NCBI RefSeq assembly: GCF_947500795.1
Contig: NZ_CANMTE010000003.1
Coordinates: forward strand, 186,001-250,000
DNA: 64,000 bases
Source: an uncultured Gelidibacter sp.
GTDB lineage: Bacteria > Bacteroidota > Bacteroidia > Flavobacteriales > Flavobacteriaceae
Reading direction: 5' to 3'
Both the position numbers and the translations under genes were made by a program. The notes beneath the pieces are model-generated. The model made no database searches, had not been told where the DNA came from, and saw only the letters and a program-made list of their open reading frames with translations. Within the stretch, counting starts at the first letter, position 1, and each line of letters opens with the position of its first letter. Shown one piece after another: positions 28,487 to 39,082 of this stretch.

Positions 28487-31400
28487 TTATTCTTCTAATC
28501 TAATATCTAATCCTAATCCTTTCAATTCGTGCATTAATACGTTGAAAGATTCAGGTAGTCCTGGTTCTGGCATTGGCTCTCCCTTAACGATAGCTTCGTA
28601 AGTTTTTGCTCTACCTATAACATCATCAGATTTTACTGTTAAGATCTCACGTAAGGTTGCAGATGCGCCATAAGCCTCAAGTGCCCAAACCTCCATCTCA
28701 CCAAAACGCTGACCACCAAACTGAGCTTTACCACCCAATGGTTGTTGTGTAATTAATGAGTAAGGTCCGATAGAACGCGAGTGCATCTTATCATCAACCA
28801 TATGTCCTAGTTTCAACATATAAATTACACCAACAGTTGCAGGTTGATCAAAACGATCTCCCGTACCACCATCATATAAGTATGTATGTCCGAAACGTGG
28901 GATACCAGCTTCATCTGTCAATTCATTAATTTGATCTAATGTAGCACCATCAAAGATTGGTGTTGCATACGTACGACCTAATTTTTGACCAGCCCATCCA
29001 AGAACAGTTTCATAGATTTGACCAATATTCATACGAGAAGGTACACCAAGTGGATTCAATACGATATCTACCGGAGTTCCATCTTCTAGGAATGGCATAT
29101 CTTCCTGACGTACAATACGCGCAACAATACCTTTGTTACCGTGACGACCTGCCATCTTATCACCTACTTTTAGTTTACGTTTCTTAGCAACATAAACCTT
29201 AGCTAGTTTGATGATACCTGCTGGCAACTCATCTCCTACAGAAATTGTAAACTTCTCACGACGCAATGATCCTTGAAGGTCATTTTCCTTAATCTTGTAA
29301 TTGTGGATTAAATCCGCAATTAAAGCGTTAGTATGGTCGTCAGTAGTCCAAACTCCTGAAGTTAAATGCGTATAATCATCTACAGAGTTTAACATTTTTA
29401 AGGTATATTTCTTACCTTTTGGAATGATTTCCTCTCCAAGATCATTAAAGATACCTTGCGCTGTTTTACCGTTTACGATAGCAAATAATTTATCGACTAA
29501 AACTGCTTTTAATTCGTCAAATTTTCTGTAGTAAACTGCTTCTAACGCATCAATATCCTCTTTATCTTTAGCTCTCTTACGTTTGTCTTTTACTGCTCTT
29601 GAGAATAATTTCTTCTCAATAACAACACCGTGTAATGATGGAGACGCTTTTAACGAAGCATCTTTTACATCACCAGCTTTATCACCGAAGATTGCTCTTA
29701 ATAATTTTTCTTCTGGTGTTGGATCAGACTCACCTTTTGGTGTAATTTTCCCGATAAGGATATCACCTGGTTTGATCTCAGCACCAATACGAATCATACC
29801 GTTTTCATCTAAGTCTTTAGTAGCCTCTTCAGAAACGTTAGGAATATCATTAGTTAATTCTTCGTTACCTAATTTGGTATCTCTTACTTCTAATGAATAT
29901 TCATCAATATGAATCGATGTAAAAATATCATCACGAACTACTTTTTCAGAAATCACGATCGCATCCTCAAAGTTGTAACCTTTCCATGGCATAAACGCCA
30001 CTTTCATGTTACGACCTAAAGCAAGCTCTCCGTTTTGAGTAGCATAACCCTCACAAAGTACTTGTCCTTTTTTAACTTTATCACCTTTTGTAACAATAGG
30101 TTTCAAGTTAATAGACGTACCTTGGTTGGTTTTTCTAAACTTCACTAATGGATATGTTTTGGTATCACTATCAAAACTTACCATAGCTTCTTCTTCAGTA
30201 CGCTCGTATTTAATTGTAATTTCGTTTGCATCAACGTACTCAACAGTTCCATCTCCTTCAGCATTAATCAATACTCTAGAATCTGAAGCTACTTGACGCT
30301 CTAAACCAGTTCCAACAATTGGAGCATCAACACGCAATAAAGGTACTGCCTGACGCATCATGTTAGATCCCATCAAGGCTCTGTTGGCATCATCATGCTC
30401 CAAGAAAGGAATCAACGATGCTGAAATAGAAGCGACTTGGTTAGGAGCAACATCAGTATAATCAGCACTTGCTGGATCAATTACAGGGAAATCTCCTTCT
30501 TGACGCGCAATAATCTTCTCTTCTGTGATTTTTCCTGTTTCATCAATCTTGATGTTTGCTTGCGCAATCAACATATCTTCTTCCTCTTCGGCGCTCAAAT
30601 ATGTTGGTTGATTTTTAATGTCAACAACACCATCAGTAATTTTACGGTAAGGCGTTTCAATGAAGCCCATTCCATTCACTTTCGCATATACTGAAAGAGA
30701 AGAGATAAGACCAATGTTTGGTCCCTCAGGAGTTTCAATTGGACATAAACGGCCGTAATGTGTGTAATGAACGTCACGAACCTCGAATCCTGCACGCTCT
30801 CTAGATAAACCTCCAGGTCCTAATGCTGATAAACGACGTTTGTGCGTAATCTCAGCCAATGGATTGGTTTGATCCATAAATTGAGATAACTGGTTTGTAC
30901 CAAAGAATGAGTTGATCACAGAAGATAAAGTCTTCGCGTTAATCAAATCGATTGGTGTAAACACCTCATTATCACGAACGTTCATACGCTCACGAATAGT
31001 ACGTGCCATACGTGCTAAACCAACACCAAACTGTTGAGACAATTGCTCACCTACTGTACGTACACGACGGTTAGAAAGGTGGTCAATATCATCAATCTCA
31101 GCTTTAGAGTTGATCAACTCGATTAAATATTTTATAATAGTAATGATATCTAATTTGGTAAGCACTTGCTTATCCATACCGATATCCAACTGTAGTTTCT
31201 TGTTCATTCTGTAACGACCTACTTCACCTAAAGAGTAACGTTGGTCAGAGAAGAATAATTTGTCAATAATACCACGTGCAGTCTCCTCATCTGGCGGCTC
31301 CGCGTTACGTAATTGACGGTAAATATGCTCAACAGCTTCTTTTTCAGAGTTTGTTGGATCTTTTTGTAGCGTATTATGGATGATAGAATAATCTCCTTGC

Positions 31401-32299
31401 TGCGCACTTTCTTTGTGTAAAAGAACAGTTTTTGCATCAGCTTCAAGAATTTCCTCGATATTATCTTTATCTAAAACAGTATCACGGTCAAGTACAATTT
31501 CGTTACGTTCAATAGAAACTACTTCACCTGTATCTTCATCAACAAAATCTTCGTGCCATGTATTCAACACACGTGCTGCCAATTTACGACCTATGTATTT
31601 CTTAAGTCCAGACTTAGAAACTTTAACCTCTTCTGCAAGGTCGAAGATTTCAAGAATGTCTTTATCACGCTCAAAGCCGATAGCTCTAAACAAGGTAGTA
31701 ACTGGTAATTTTTTCTTACGATCGATATACGCATACATCACTTGATTGATATCTGTAGCGAATTCAATCCATGATCCTTTAAAAGGAATAACTCTGGCAG
31801 AGTATAATTTAGTTCCATTCGCATGGAAGGACTGACTGAAGAAAACCCCTGGAGATCTGTGCAATTGTGAAACGACAACACGCTCAGCACCATTAATACA
31901 GAAGGTTCCACTCGGCGTCATGTAAGGAATTGTACCTAAATACACATCTTGAACAATAGTCTCGAAGTCCTCATGTTCAGGATCTGTACAATACAATTTC
32001 AAACGCGCTTTTAATGGCACACTGTATGTTAATCCTCTTTCGATACATTCTTCAATTGAATATCTTGGTGGATCAATAAAATAATCCAAAAACTCCAAAA
32101 CAAATTGATTGCGAGTGTCGGTGATTGGGAAGTTTTCCATGAAGGTGTTGTAGAGACCTTCATTCCCTCTTTGTTCAGATTTAGTCTCTAATTGGAAAAA
32201 ATCCTGGAAGGATTTTATTTGGATATCCAAAAAATCAGGATAATCCGTTCTATTTACAATAGAAGAGAAATTTAATCTTTCAGCTTTTTGTGCTAACAT
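28487..32299 (-). CDS. rpoB: RNA polymerase beta subunit
   Basis: The 1270-residue beta subunit, which with beta' forms the catalytic core. The rifampicin-region sequence [33 protein letters not shown] is close to residues 462-494 and appears wild type. The C-terminal [19 protein letters not shown] segment is conserved. It lies downstream of rplL after a long hairpin and upstream of rpoC. Confidence 0.99.
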   Translation of the reverse strand: MLAQKAERLNFSSIVNRTDYPDFLDIQIKSFQDFFQLETKSEQRGNEGLYNTFMENFPITDTRNQFVLEFLDYFIDPPRYSIEECIERGLTYSVPLKARLKLYCTDPEHEDFETIVQDVYLGTIPYMTPSGTFCINGAERVVVSQLHRSPGVFFSQSFHANGTKLYSARVIPFKGSWIEFATDINQVMYAYIDRKKKLPVTTLFRAIGFERDKDILEIFDLAEEVKVSKSGLKKYIGRKLAARVLNTWHEDFVDEDTGEVVSIERNEIVLDRDTVLDKDNIEEILEADAKTVLLHKESAQQGDYSIIHNTLQKDPTNSEKEAVEHIYRQLRNAEPPDEETARGIIDKLFFSDQRYSLGEVGRYRMNKKLQLDIGMDKQVLTKLDIITIIKYLIELINSKAEIDDIDHLSNRRVRTVGEQLSQQFGVGLARMARTIRERMNVRDNEVFTPIDLINAKTLSSVINSFFGTNQLSQFMDQTNPLAEITHKRRLSALGPGGLSRERAGFEVRDVHYTHYGRLCPIETPEGPNIGLISSLSVYAKVNGMGFIETPYRKITDGVVDIKNQPTYLSAEEEEDMLIAQANIKIDETGKITEEKIIARQEGDFPVIDPASADYTDVAPNQVASISASLIPFLEHDDANRALMGSNMMRQAVPLLRVDAPIVGTGLERQVASDSRVLINAEGDGTVEYVDANEITIKYERTEEEAMVSFDSDTKTYPLVKFRKTNQGTSINLKPIVTKGDKVKKGQVLCEGYATQNGELALGRNMKVAFMPWKGYNFEDAIVISEKVVRDDIFTSIHIDEYSLEVRDTKLGNEELTNDIPNVSEEATKDLDENGMIRIGAEIKPGDILIGKITPKGESDPTPEEKLLRAIFGDKAGDVKDASLKASPSLHGVVIEKKLFSRAVKDKRKRAKDKEDIDALEAVYYRKFDELKAVLVDKLFAIVNGKTAQGIFNDLGEEIIPKGKKYTLKMLNSVDDYTHLTSGVWTTDDHTNALIADLIHNYKIKENDLQGSLRREKFTISVGDELPAGIIKLAKVYVAKKRKLKVGDKMAGRHGNKGIVARIVRQEDMPFLEDGTPVDIVLNPLGVPSRMNIGQIYETVLGWAGQKLGRTYATPIFDGATLDQINELTDEAGIPRFGHTYLYDGGTGDRFDQPATVGVIYMLKLGHMVDDKMHSRSIGPYSLITQQPLGGKAQFGGQRFGEMEVWALEAYGASATLREILTVKSDDVIGRAKTYEAIVKGEPMPEPGLPESFNVLMHELKGLGLDIRLEE

Positions 32300-32364
32300 C
32301 GATGAACGAGATTTTGATTAAAAAAAATAGTAGTTTTTTTATGTACTTTTAATATACACAAAAG

Positions 32365-32401
32365 GGTTTAGGTCATTCCGAACATTCGGAAGACCTAAAC
32401 C
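32365..32401 (-). promoter_or_regulatory. long hairpin between rplL and rpoB, candidate attenuator or processing site
   Basis: A 10-bp outer stem (32365-32374 with 32392-32401) continues, after a one-base bulge, into a 5-bp inner stem (32376-32380 with 32387-32391). On the minus strand only CTTTTG follows, so termination would be partial. In E. coli the same position holds an attenuator and RNase III site; a similar role is inferred here. Confidence 0.6.
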
Positions 32402-32424
32402 ATAAATTGTAGTTTGGGCTAAGC

Positions 32425-32799
32425 TTATTTAAGCTCAACTTCTGCTCCAGCTTCTTCTAATTGAGCTTTTAAAGCTTCTGCTTCATCTTTAGAAACACCT
32501 TCTTTAACGTTGCTTGGTGCACCGTCAACTAATTCTTTAGCTTCTTTCAAGCCTAAACCAGTTAATTCTTTTACCAATTTAACAACTGCTAATTTAGAAG
32601 CACCTGCTGATTTAAGAACTACGTCAAATTCTGACTGCTCTTCAGCGGCTTCAACACCAGCACCACCACCTGCAGCAACTGCAACTGCAGCAGCAGCTGG
32701 TTCGATACCGTACTCATCTTTTAATATTGTAGCTAATTCGTTAACTTCTTTTACTGTTAAGTTAACTAATTTTTCTGCGAAATCTTTTAAATCTGCCAT
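32425..32799 (-). CDS. rplL: 50S ribosomal protein bL12 (L7/L12)
   Basis: The 124-residue stalk protein that recruits translational GTPases. The N-terminal dimerisation segment, an alanine-rich hinge (about residues 35-50) and the C-terminal GTPase-contact domain ([20 protein letters not shown]) are all present. It follows rplJ, the stalk base, as usual. Confidence 0.98.
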   Translation of the reverse strand: MADLKDFAEKLVNLTVKEVNELATILKDEYGIEPAAAAVAVAAGGGAGVEAAEEQSEFDVVLKSAGASKLAVVKLVKELTGLGLKEAKELVDGAPSNVKEGVSKDEAEALKAQLEEAGAEVELK

Positions 32800-32858
32800 T
32801 TTCTATCGTTTTAATAATTTTAATAAAATATAATTTGTTTAAGTGCGTACTTAGTTGA

Positions 32859-33380
32859 TTATCCTTCTCTTTCGGATAATGTTTTGACGATGCCAGCAAT
32901 TTTACCACCACTTGATTTAAGTGCAGAGATAACGTTTTTAGCTGGAGATTGTAACAATCCTACGATTTCTCCAATTAACTCTTCTCTAGACTTGATATCA
33001 ACTAATGCATCTAACTGATCATCACCAATATAAATTGCTTCTTCTATAAAAGCGCCTTTAAGCAAAGGCTTAGTAGACTTTTTACGGAACTCTTTTATAA
33101 CCTTAGCTGGAGCATTTCCAGTTTCAGAATACATTACAGAAGTGTTTCCTACTAAAGTTGTTGGTAAAGCACCAAAATCTTTATCAGAAGCTTCCATAGC
33201 TTTCGCTAACAATGTGTTTTTTACAACGGCCATTTTAATGTTTGCTTTAAAGCAAGCACGTCGTAAATTTGAAGTGGTTCCTGCGTTTAATCCAGAAATA
33301 TCTGTAATATAGATATGTGCATTATCCGCTAATTGAGCAGTCAACTCTTTAATAACTTGTGATTTTTCTTCTCTTGTCAT
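32859..33380 (-). CDS. rplJ: 50S ribosomal protein uL10
   Basis: A 173-residue stalk base that binds 23S rRNA and carries L12 dimers on its C-terminal helix. Only 18 bases separate it from rplA, so an E. coli-type L10 leader between them is not possible here. Confidence 0.98.
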   Translation of the reverse strand: MTREEKSQVIKELTAQLADNAHIYITDISGLNAGTTSNLRRACFKANIKMAVVKNTLLAKAMEASDKDFGALPTTLVGNTSVMYSETGNAPAKVIKEFRKKSTKPLLKGAFIEEAIYIGDDQLDALVDIKSREELIGEIVGLLQSPAKNVISALKSSGGKIAGIVKTLSEREG

Positions 33381-33398
33381 AATATTAAAGTTTAACTA

Positions 33399-34088
33399 CT
33401 AACCTATTTTAGTATCAATTGATATACTTGGACTCATTGTACTTGACAAAAAGATGCTTTTTACATATACACCTTTAGCCGCAACAGGTTTCATTTTAAT
33501 TAAAGTTGTAAGAAGTTCAGTAGCATTCTCCTTCAATTTGTCAGCAGTAAATGATGCTTTCCCAATTGGAGCGTGAACGATTCCTGTTTTATCAACTCTA
33601 AAGTCAATTTTACCAGCTTTTACTTCTGCAACAGCTTTTGCTACATCCATAGTTACTGTACCTGTTTTAGGGTTTGGCATTAAACCTCTTGGGCCTAATA
33701 CTCTACCTAAAGGACCTAATTTACCCATAATTGCAGGCATGGTAACGATAACGTCAACATCTGTCCAACCATTTTTGATTTTCTCAAGGTATTCATCCAA
33801 TCCTACATAATCAGCACCTGCATCTTTAGCTTCCTGCTCTTTGTCAGGGGTAACCAATGCAAGAACTTTCATGTCCTTTCCTGTTCCGTGAGGTAAAGAT
33901 ACTACACCTCTTACCATTTGGTTTGCTTTACGAGGATCTACTCCAAGTCTTACAGCGATATCCACTGAAGCATCAAACTTTGTGTAAGTGATTTCTTTTA
34001 ATAAAGTTGCAGCCTCTTCAAGGGTGTAAAGTTTATTTTTGTCAACTTTAGCTCTTGCCTCTTTTTGCTTTTTTGTTATTCTTGCCAT
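33399..34088 (-). CDS. rplA: 50S ribosomal protein uL1
   Basis: A 229-residue L1-stalk protein. The rRNA-binding region [20 protein letters not shown] near residues 123-142 is intact. It is 12 bases downstream of rplK in the ribosomal operon. Confidence 0.98.
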   Translation of the reverse strand: MARITKKQKEARAKVDKNKLYTLEEAATLLKEITYTKFDASVDIAVRLGVDPRKANQMVRGVVSLPHGTGKDMKVLALVTPDKEQEAKDAGADYVGLDEYLEKIKNGWTDVDVIVTMPAIMGKLGPLGRVLGPRGLMPNPKTGTVTMDVAKAVAEVKAGKIDFRVDKTGIVHAPIGKASFTADKLKENATELLTTLIKMKPVAAKGVYVKSIFLSSTMSPSISIDTKIG

Positions 34089-34100
34089 TTCAGAAATTTT

Positions 34101-34538
34101 TTAATTAGGTTTTTTACCTGTTACAGTAATACCCATTGATCTTGCTGTTCCTGCAATCATATCCATAGCTTTGTCTGAGGTAAATGCATTTAAATCTTGC
34201 ATTTTATCATCAGCAATAGCCTTGATTTGATCCCAAGTTACTTTTGCTATCTTCTTTCTGTTCGGTTCTCCAGATCCCTTTTTCGCTTTGGCCGCTTCCA
34301 ATAATTGTACAGCAGCTGGTGGGGTTTTAATAACGAAATCAAACGATTTATCCTTGAAAACAGAAATTACAACCGGTAATACTTTACCTGGTTTATCCTG
34401 AGTTCTAGCATTAAATTGCTTACAGAATTCCATGATATTAACTCCAGCAGCTCCTAAAGCGGGTCCTACCGGCGGCGATGGATTCGCTGCGCCTCCCCGA
34501 ACTTGTAGCTTAACTACTTTACTTAATTCTTTTGCCAT
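34101..34538 (-). CDS. rplK: 50S ribosomal protein uL11
   Basis: A 145-residue protein of the GTPase-associated centre. The N-terminal proline-rich [18 protein letters not shown] segment is conserved. It is first of rplK-rplA-rplJ-rplL and follows nusG by 68 bases. Confidence 0.98.
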   Translation of the reverse strand: MAKELSKVVKLQVRGGAANPSPPVGPALGAAGVNIMEFCKQFNARTQDKPGKVLPVVISVFKDKSFDFVIKTPPAAVQLLEAAKAKKGSGEPNRKKIAKVTWDQIKAIADDKMQDLNAFTSDKAMDMIAGTARSMGITVTGKKPN

Positions 34539-34606
34539 TTTTTTAATTTTAGTTGTACATCTCTCATTTGGAAGCCGAAAGACACACGATCTATATGTAA
34601 CAATTA

Positions 34607-35164
34607 TTAAACTTTCTCAACTTGCATATAACTTAATTCCAATGGTGTTTTTCTTCCGAAAATTTTCACCATAACTTCAAGTTTACGCTTTTCTTCATTA
34701 ATCTTTTCAATAGTACCATCAAACCCGTTGAATGGACCATCAATAACTTTTACAGTTTCGCCAATTGTAAATGGAATTGCAACATTAGCGTTTGCATCTA
34801 CAGTAAGCTCATCAACCTTACCTAACATTCTATTAACTTCAGATTGTCTTAAAGGCACAGGATCTCCTCCTTTTGTTTCACCTAAAAATCCAATAACGTT
34901 AGTTATGGATTTAATAATGTGAGGAATCTCACCACTTAAGTTGGCTTGAATCATTATATAACCAGGAAAATAAACTTTCTCCTTGTTGATCTTTTTTCCG
35001 TTACGGATTTGTATTACTTTTTCAGTAGGAACCAAAACTTGATCCACAAAATCTTCAAGACCTAAACGAGCAATTTCACCCTCTATATAAGCTTTGATTT
35101 TGTTCTCTTGACCACTTACAGCCCTTACTACATACCATTTTTTATTTCCACTATCTTCAGACAT
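34607..35164 (-). CDS. nusG: transcription antitermination factor NusG
   Basis: A 185-residue elongation factor with an N-terminal NGN domain ([19 protein letters not shown]) and a C-terminal KOW motif ([14 protein letters not shown] near 140). It couples RNA polymerase to ribosomes or Rho. It lies 14 bases downstream of secE. Confidence 0.98.
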   Translation of the reverse strand: MSEDSGNKKWYVVRAVSGQENKIKAYIEGEIARLGLEDFVDQVLVPTEKVIQIRNGKKINKEKVYFPGYIMIQANLSGEIPHIIKSITNVIGFLGETKGGDPVPLRQSEVNRMLGKVDELTVDANANVAIPFTIGETVKVIDGPFNGFDGTIEKINEEKRKLEVMVKIFGRKTPLELSYMQVEKV

Positions 35165-35178
35165 CCTCTTCTTGTATT

Positions 35179-35373
35179 TTACTTAATCCAGTCGAAATAA
35201 GCTTCGATAACTCCACTAAAAACAGTATCAACTCCCCAAATTGCCAAAGCAAATATAATTGAGAAAACAGCCACTACAATGGTCAAACGTTGTGCTTCAG
35301 CCCATGTTGGCCAAGTCACATTGTTTTTTAATTCACCAAAAGATTCTGAAATATAATTTACAAATCCTGACAT
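35179..35373 (-). CDS. secE: preprotein translocase subunit SecE
   Basis: A 64-residue inner-membrane protein with one transmembrane helix (about 29-50) preceded by the amphipathic segment FGELKNNVTWPTWAEAQR characteristic of short SecE. Partner of SecY/SecG. Between tRNA-Trp and nusG, as expected. Confidence 0.96.
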   Translation of the reverse strand: MSGFVNYISESFGELKNNVTWPTWAEAQRLTIVVAVFSIIFALAIWGVDTVFSGVIEAYFDWIK

Positions 35374-35461
35374 TACGGTTGTGTTTATTTTAAAGCGAGT
35401 GCTTCTTATTCTTTATTAACTTCATTTAAATTATAGATACTACATAATTTAAATTGCTATG

Positions 35462-35534
35462 CACGGGTTGAGAGACTCGAACTCACGACACCTGGTTTTG
35501 GAGACCAGTGCTCTACCAACTGAGCTAAACCCGT
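35462..35534 (-). tRNA. tRNA-Trp (anticodon CCA)
   Basis: A 73-base cloverleaf: acceptor ACGGGTT/AACCCGT with discriminator G, anticodon stem CTGGT/ACCAG around CTCCAAA, T-loop TTCGAGT. Lies between tuf and secE. Confidence 0.97.
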
Positions 35535-35596
35535 AAACATAATCAAGGCACCCTGAAAATTCAAGACGCCTTAATTATTATTTTGACCATTATAAA

Positions 35597-36784
35597 TTAG
35601 TCTAAGATTTCAGTTACTTGACCTGCACCTACTGTTCTACCACCTTCACGGATAGCGAAACGTAAACCTACGTTCATTGCAATCTTTTGGATAAGTTCAA
35701 CAGTGATTGTCAAGTTGTCTCCTGGCATAACCATTTCAACTCCATCAGGAAGCATAATGTTTCCAGTTACGTCAGTTGTACGTACGTAGAACTGTGGACG
35801 GTAGTTATTATGGAATGGAGTATGACGTCCACCTTCTTCTTTTTTCAAGATATAAACCTCAGCTTTAAATTTAGCGTGTGGAGTAACAGATCCTGGCTTA
35901 ACAATAACCATACCTCTAGAGATTTGAGTTTTCTCAATACCTCTTAATAAGATACCTGCGTTATCTCCAGCTTCACCTCTGTCAAGGATTTGACGGAACA
36001 TTTCGATACCTGTAATAGTAGAAGTTAATTTCTCAGCTCCCATACCGATGATTTCAACTGGATCTCCAGTTTTAGCAACACCAGTTTCGATACGACCTGT
36101 AGCAACAGTTCCACGACCAGTAATAGAGAAAACATCTTCAATAGGCATTAAGAAAGGCTTGTCCATATCACGTAATGGCTCTTCGATCCAAGCGTCAACA
36201 GATTCCATTAATTGCAATACTGTATCTACCCATTTTTGCTCACCGTTAAGTGCTCCTAAAGCAGAACCTTGGATTACAGGACCATTATCACCATCATATT
36301 CGTAGAATGATAATAAATCTCTGATTTCCATTTCAACTAGCTCTAACAACTCTTCGTCATCAACCATATCCACTTTATTCATGAATACAACAATACGAGG
36401 AATACCTACTTGACGACCTAAAAGGATGTGCTCACGAGTTTGTGGCATAGGACCATCTGTAGAAGCAACCACAAGAATAGCACCGTCCATTTGAGCAGCA
36501 CCAGTAACCATGTTCTTTACGTAATCCGCGTGACCTGGACAGTCAACGTGAGCGTAGTGACGGTTTGCTGTTGCATATTCTACGTGAGATGTATTAATTG
36601 TAATACCTCTTTCTTTCTCTTCTGGAGCGTTATCAATTTGATCAAAAGATCTCGCTTCTGAAAAACCTGCATCAGCTAATACTTTAGTAATAGCAGCAGT
36701 TAAAGTTGTTTTACCGTGATCTACGTGTCCAATAGTACCTATGTTAAGGTGTGGTTTTGAACGATCGAAAGTTGCCTTTGCCAT
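35597..36784 (-). CDS. tuf: translation elongation factor Tu
   Basis: A 395-residue GTPase that delivers aminoacyl-tRNA. GHVDHGKT is at residues 19-26, DCPGHADY and NKVD follow, and the beta-barrel domains II and III are complete. It lies within a tRNA cluster, so EF-Tu and several tRNAs are probably made from one strong promoter at 37630-37690. Confidence 0.99.
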   Translation of the reverse strand: MAKATFDRSKPHLNIGTIGHVDHGKTTLTAAITKVLADAGFSEARSFDQIDNAPEEKERGITINTSHVEYATANRHYAHVDCPGHADYVKNMVTGAAQMDGAILVVASTDGPMPQTREHILLGRQVGIPRIVVFMNKVDMVDDEELLELVEMEIRDLLSFYEYDGDNGPVIQGSALGALNGEQKWVDTVLQLMESVDAWIEEPLRDMDKPFLMPIEDVFSITGRGTVATGRIETGVAKTGDPVEIIGMGAEKLTSTITGIEMFRQILDRGEAGDNAGILLRGIEKTQISRGMVIVKPGSVTPHAKFKAEVYILKKEEGGRHTPFHNNYRPQFYVRTTDVTGNIMLPDGVEMVMPGDNLTITVELIQKIAMNVGLRFAIREGGRTVGAGQVTEILD

Positions 36785-36851
36785 GTTTAATTTATTTTAA
36801 TCTTAATTTATATTAGTGTTCAAAAATTTAATTTTGCTTATTTTCAAAAAG

Positions 36852-36923
36852 AGCCAATGACGAGAATTGAACTCGTGACCTCTTCCTTACCAAGGAAACG
36901 CTCTACCCCTGAGCTACACCGGC
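36852..36923 (-). tRNA. tRNA-Thr (anticodon GGT)
   Basis: A 72-base cloverleaf: acceptor GCCGGTG/CATTGGC (two G-U pairs), discriminator T, anticodon stem TTTCC/GGAAG around loop TTGGTAA, T-loop TTCAATT. Directly upstream of tuf. Confidence 0.95.
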
Positions 36924-37087
36924 GGTTCATTTACGATAGCCGATTTTCAGATCTACGATTCGTAAACCATAGTACGCAACTCGTAAATTAATCTAGAGCA
37001 GGACACCACGCAAAGTAATTGCGATGATATCCTTTTTTAAGAGCGGGTCCACATCGTATAATATATGTGACCACATTTCACTTTTAG
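36924..37087 (-). other. spacer between tRNA-Thr(GGT) and tRNA-Gly with TTTACGA words
   Basis: No gene is seen. The word tttacga recurs in both orientations: atttacga at 36929-36936, tacgattcgta at 36954-36964 and tcgtaaat at 36981-36988. A second inverted repeat, ggtccacat with atgtgacc, lies near 37045-37073. These may act in tRNA processing. Confidence 0.45.
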
Positions 37088-37160
37088 AGCGGGAGACCGG
37101 GTTCGAACCGGCGACATTCAGCTTGGAAGGCTGACGCTCTACCAACTGAGCTACTCCCGC
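37088..37160 (-). tRNA. tRNA-Gly (anticodon TCC)
   Basis: A 73-base cloverleaf: acceptor GCGGGAG/CTCCCGC, discriminator T, anticodon stem TCAGC/GCTGA around CTTCCAA, T-loop TTCGAAC. Confidence 0.97.
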
Positions 37161-37332
37161 ATTTTTAGAAATTCCGTTTAAGAAATTTCAAACTTCATTA
37201 TTTAATGAACATAACCTTGTTTAGAACTAATTCGCTATGCTCATCAACTCTGTCCAGATGATTCTGAACTAATTTCAAAATAAGGTTTTGCAAAGGTAAG
37301 CATTTTTACAATAACTTATTTGAAAAAATTTG

Positions 37333-37414
<82 letters not shown>

Positions 37415-37504
37415 AATTAATCAATCTTTTTTAATGAACTCTAAACTGGTTTCCCAGTGCTCTTATCGAAGGAAGCGAATCTCAAAAACTCTTCGAGTTT
37501 TTTG

Positions 37505-37578
37505 AGCCGATGGAGGGACTCGAACCCACGACCTGCTGATTACAAATCAGCTGCTCTAGCCAGCTGAGCTACATCGGC
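37505..37578 (-). tRNA. tRNA-Thr (anticodon TGT), second copy
   Basis: A 74-base cloverleaf identical to the one at 18929-19002 but with different flanks and no tail repeats. It is the first gene of the tRNA-tuf-secE-nusG run. Confidence 0.97.
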
Positions 37579-37601
37579 TTTTTATGACCTCTTCCTTCAA
37601 T

Positions 37602-37625
37602 AAAAAAGCCCGCTATTTCTAACGG
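37602..37625 (-). terminator. short hairpin terminator overlapping the start of the tRNA-tuf transcript
   Basis: A 6-bp stem (37610-37615 with 37620-37625, one G-U pair), loop tttc, followed on the minus strand by a run of six T (37602-37607). The predicted transcription start of the tRNA promoter falls inside the stem, so only read-through transcripts from hpf could form it. Confidence 0.5.
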
Positions 37626-37629
37626 ACTG

Positions 37630-37690
37630 CAAATGTATATAAATATTTAAGTATTCAAAACATTTTTTTTATTTTTTTTTATTTTTTTTT
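37630..37690 (-). promoter_or_regulatory. strong tRNA-tuf promoter with phased A-tracts upstream
   Basis: On the minus strand: -33 TTG (37656-37658), an 18-base spacer and -7 TACATTTG (37630-37637). Immediately upstream, 37663-37690 is three A-tracts of 8, 9 and 9 bases separated by single T, i.e. spaced at 10 bases. This is the geometry of an intrinsically bent UP element, usual for stable-RNA promoters. The tract starts right at the hpf stop codon. Confidence 0.8.
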
Positions 37691-37992
37691 CAAATGTGAG
37701 ATCGCAATTTCTCTTTTCTTTTCTTTAACTGCCTCTCTAGCGAGGAGATAGCCATATCAGCACCTTCTTCAAAAGTTTTACACTGCTTCTTTACAACAAA
37801 GCTATCACCAGGAACATTGACCCTTGCTTCGAATATTTTATTTTCTTTATCGCTTGTATTTTCCACTTTAAGGTATACATCAGATTGGATGACCTTATCA
37901 TAAAACAAATCTAACTTATCCATTCTTTTTTGAATAAAGTCGATCAACTTTTTGTCTGCACTAAAGTTAACGGATTGCATGTTTACTTTCAT
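37690..37992 (-). CDS. hpf: ribosome hibernation promoting factor, short form
   Basis: A 100-residue HPF/RaiA-family protein that binds the 30S decoding region in stationary phase. The family pattern MQSVNFSADKKLIDFIQKR and the basic C-terminus are present; there is no long-form dimerisation domain. I start it at the ATG at 37992 (MKVNMQ); the frame opens 24 bases earlier. It lies between xer and the tRNA promoter. Confidence 0.92.
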   Translation of the reverse strand: MKVNMQSVNFSADKKLIDFIQKRMDKLDLFYDKVIQSDVYLKVENTSDKENKIFEARVNVPGDSFVVKKQCKTFEEGADMAISSLERQLKKRKEKLRSHI

Positions 37993-38074
37993 CTGTTGTT
38001 TGTTTAATAAATTCACAGTATAAAATTATTGAACATCGCGTTTTATAATTTCACACCTTCATTTGGGTTAGACA

Positions 38075-38986
38075 CTAGGTATTATTTTTACTTCTTGGAT
38101 GTGCACCGTCGTACACCTTTTTTAATTCGGCTATACTATTATGAGTATAGACTTGGGTCGCCGCTAAACTTGAATGCCCCAGCAATTCCTTAACAGCATT
38201 TAAATCGGCCCCTTCATTAAGCAAATGAGTCGCAAATGAGTGCCTCAATATATGCGGACTCTTTTTTACTTTTAAAGATGCTTTACTAAAATACTCATTA
38301 ATAATTCTGTAAACAAGCGTTTCATATATTTTTAAACCTTTTTTAGTTAAAAACAAGTATTCGTGGTTTTCAATGTTCTCCAACGAATTTCTTAACCTTA
38401 TATATGTTTTCGCAGTCGTTACCACGGTATCAATTAATGGTATCAACCGTTCTTTATTTCGCTTTCCGAGTACTTTTAAGGTTTTATTGGAGAGATCAAT
38501 ATCCTTAAGTTTAATTTGAATAAGTTCAATACGCCGGATTCCGGTAGCATAAAACAACTCGACAATCAGCCGGTTTCTGACGCCTTCAAAATCGGTTTCT
38601 GATTCTAAGATTTGCATCACATCTTCCATTTCCTTTTGTGAAAATGGTATTTGAACCTTCTTTGTTGTTTTTAGAGCTTTGTGTTTTGATAACGGATTGG
38701 ATTGAATCGCTTCCGTTTTAATCAAAAACTTAAAATAAGAATTCAAAGATGAAATCTTACGGTTGATGGTCCTATTGGAAATCTTGGACTCCACGAGCAT
38801 GACAATCCAACGTCTTATTTGTGCGTAGTTAACATCTTGGATGGAATTAGATCCATATTCTTGAGTGATGAATTTTAAAAAACTTTCAAGATCGGTCAGA
38901 TAAGCTTTGACAGTCAAATCAGAATAGTTCTTTTCATGTAGTAAATATTCGGAAAAGTATGAGAATTCTTTGTTTAATGCGGACAT
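38075..38986 (-). CDS. XerC/XerD-family tyrosine recombinase
   Basis: A 303-residue site-specific recombinase, probably for chromosome-dimer resolution. Numbered from the ATG at 38986, the catalytic set is complete: R151, K175, H245, R248, H271 and nucleophile Y280. The N-terminal core-binding domain covers about residues 1-90. An alternative ATG lies at 38998. The conserved rpsU-xer-hpf-tuf context argues for a housekeeping Xer and against a mobile-element integrase. Confidence 0.95.
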   Translation of the reverse strand: MSALNKEFSYFSEYLLHEKNYSDLTVKAYLTDLESFLKFITQEYGSNSIQDVNYAQIRRWIVMLVESKISNRTINRKISSLNSYFKFLIKTEAIQSNPLSKHKALKTTKKVQIPFSQKEMEDVMQILESETDFEGVRNRLIVELFYATGIRRIELIQIKLKDIDLSNKTLKVLGKRNKERLIPLIDTVVTTAKTYIRLRNSLENIENHEYLFLTKKGLKIYETLVYRIINEYFSKASLKVKKSPHILRHSFATHLLNEGADLNAVKELLGHSSLAATQVYTHNSIAELKKVYDGAHPRSKNNT

Positions 38987-39028
38987 GAAGCAACCCATTT
39001 ATAGATTTAGGTTTTTAAATATAAGGCA

Positions 39029-39056
39029 AAAAAAAATTCCTGCTACTGCAGGAATC
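39029..39056 (-). terminator. rpsU terminator
   Basis: An 8-bp stem (39037-39044 with 39049-39056), loop tact, followed on the minus strand by nine T. This makes rpsU a single-gene transcript. Confidence 0.9.
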
Positions 39057-39082
39057 TCTTTTATTAAATTTCTATAAAACGA

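Noticed and set aside
38075-38986. Tyrosine recombinase as integrase of a mobile element using the nearby tRNA genes
   Set aside because: It is complete and lies in the conserved rpsU-xer-hpf-tuf order. The tRNA genes here are intact without flanking att duplications, so it is most likely a chromosomal Xer protein.
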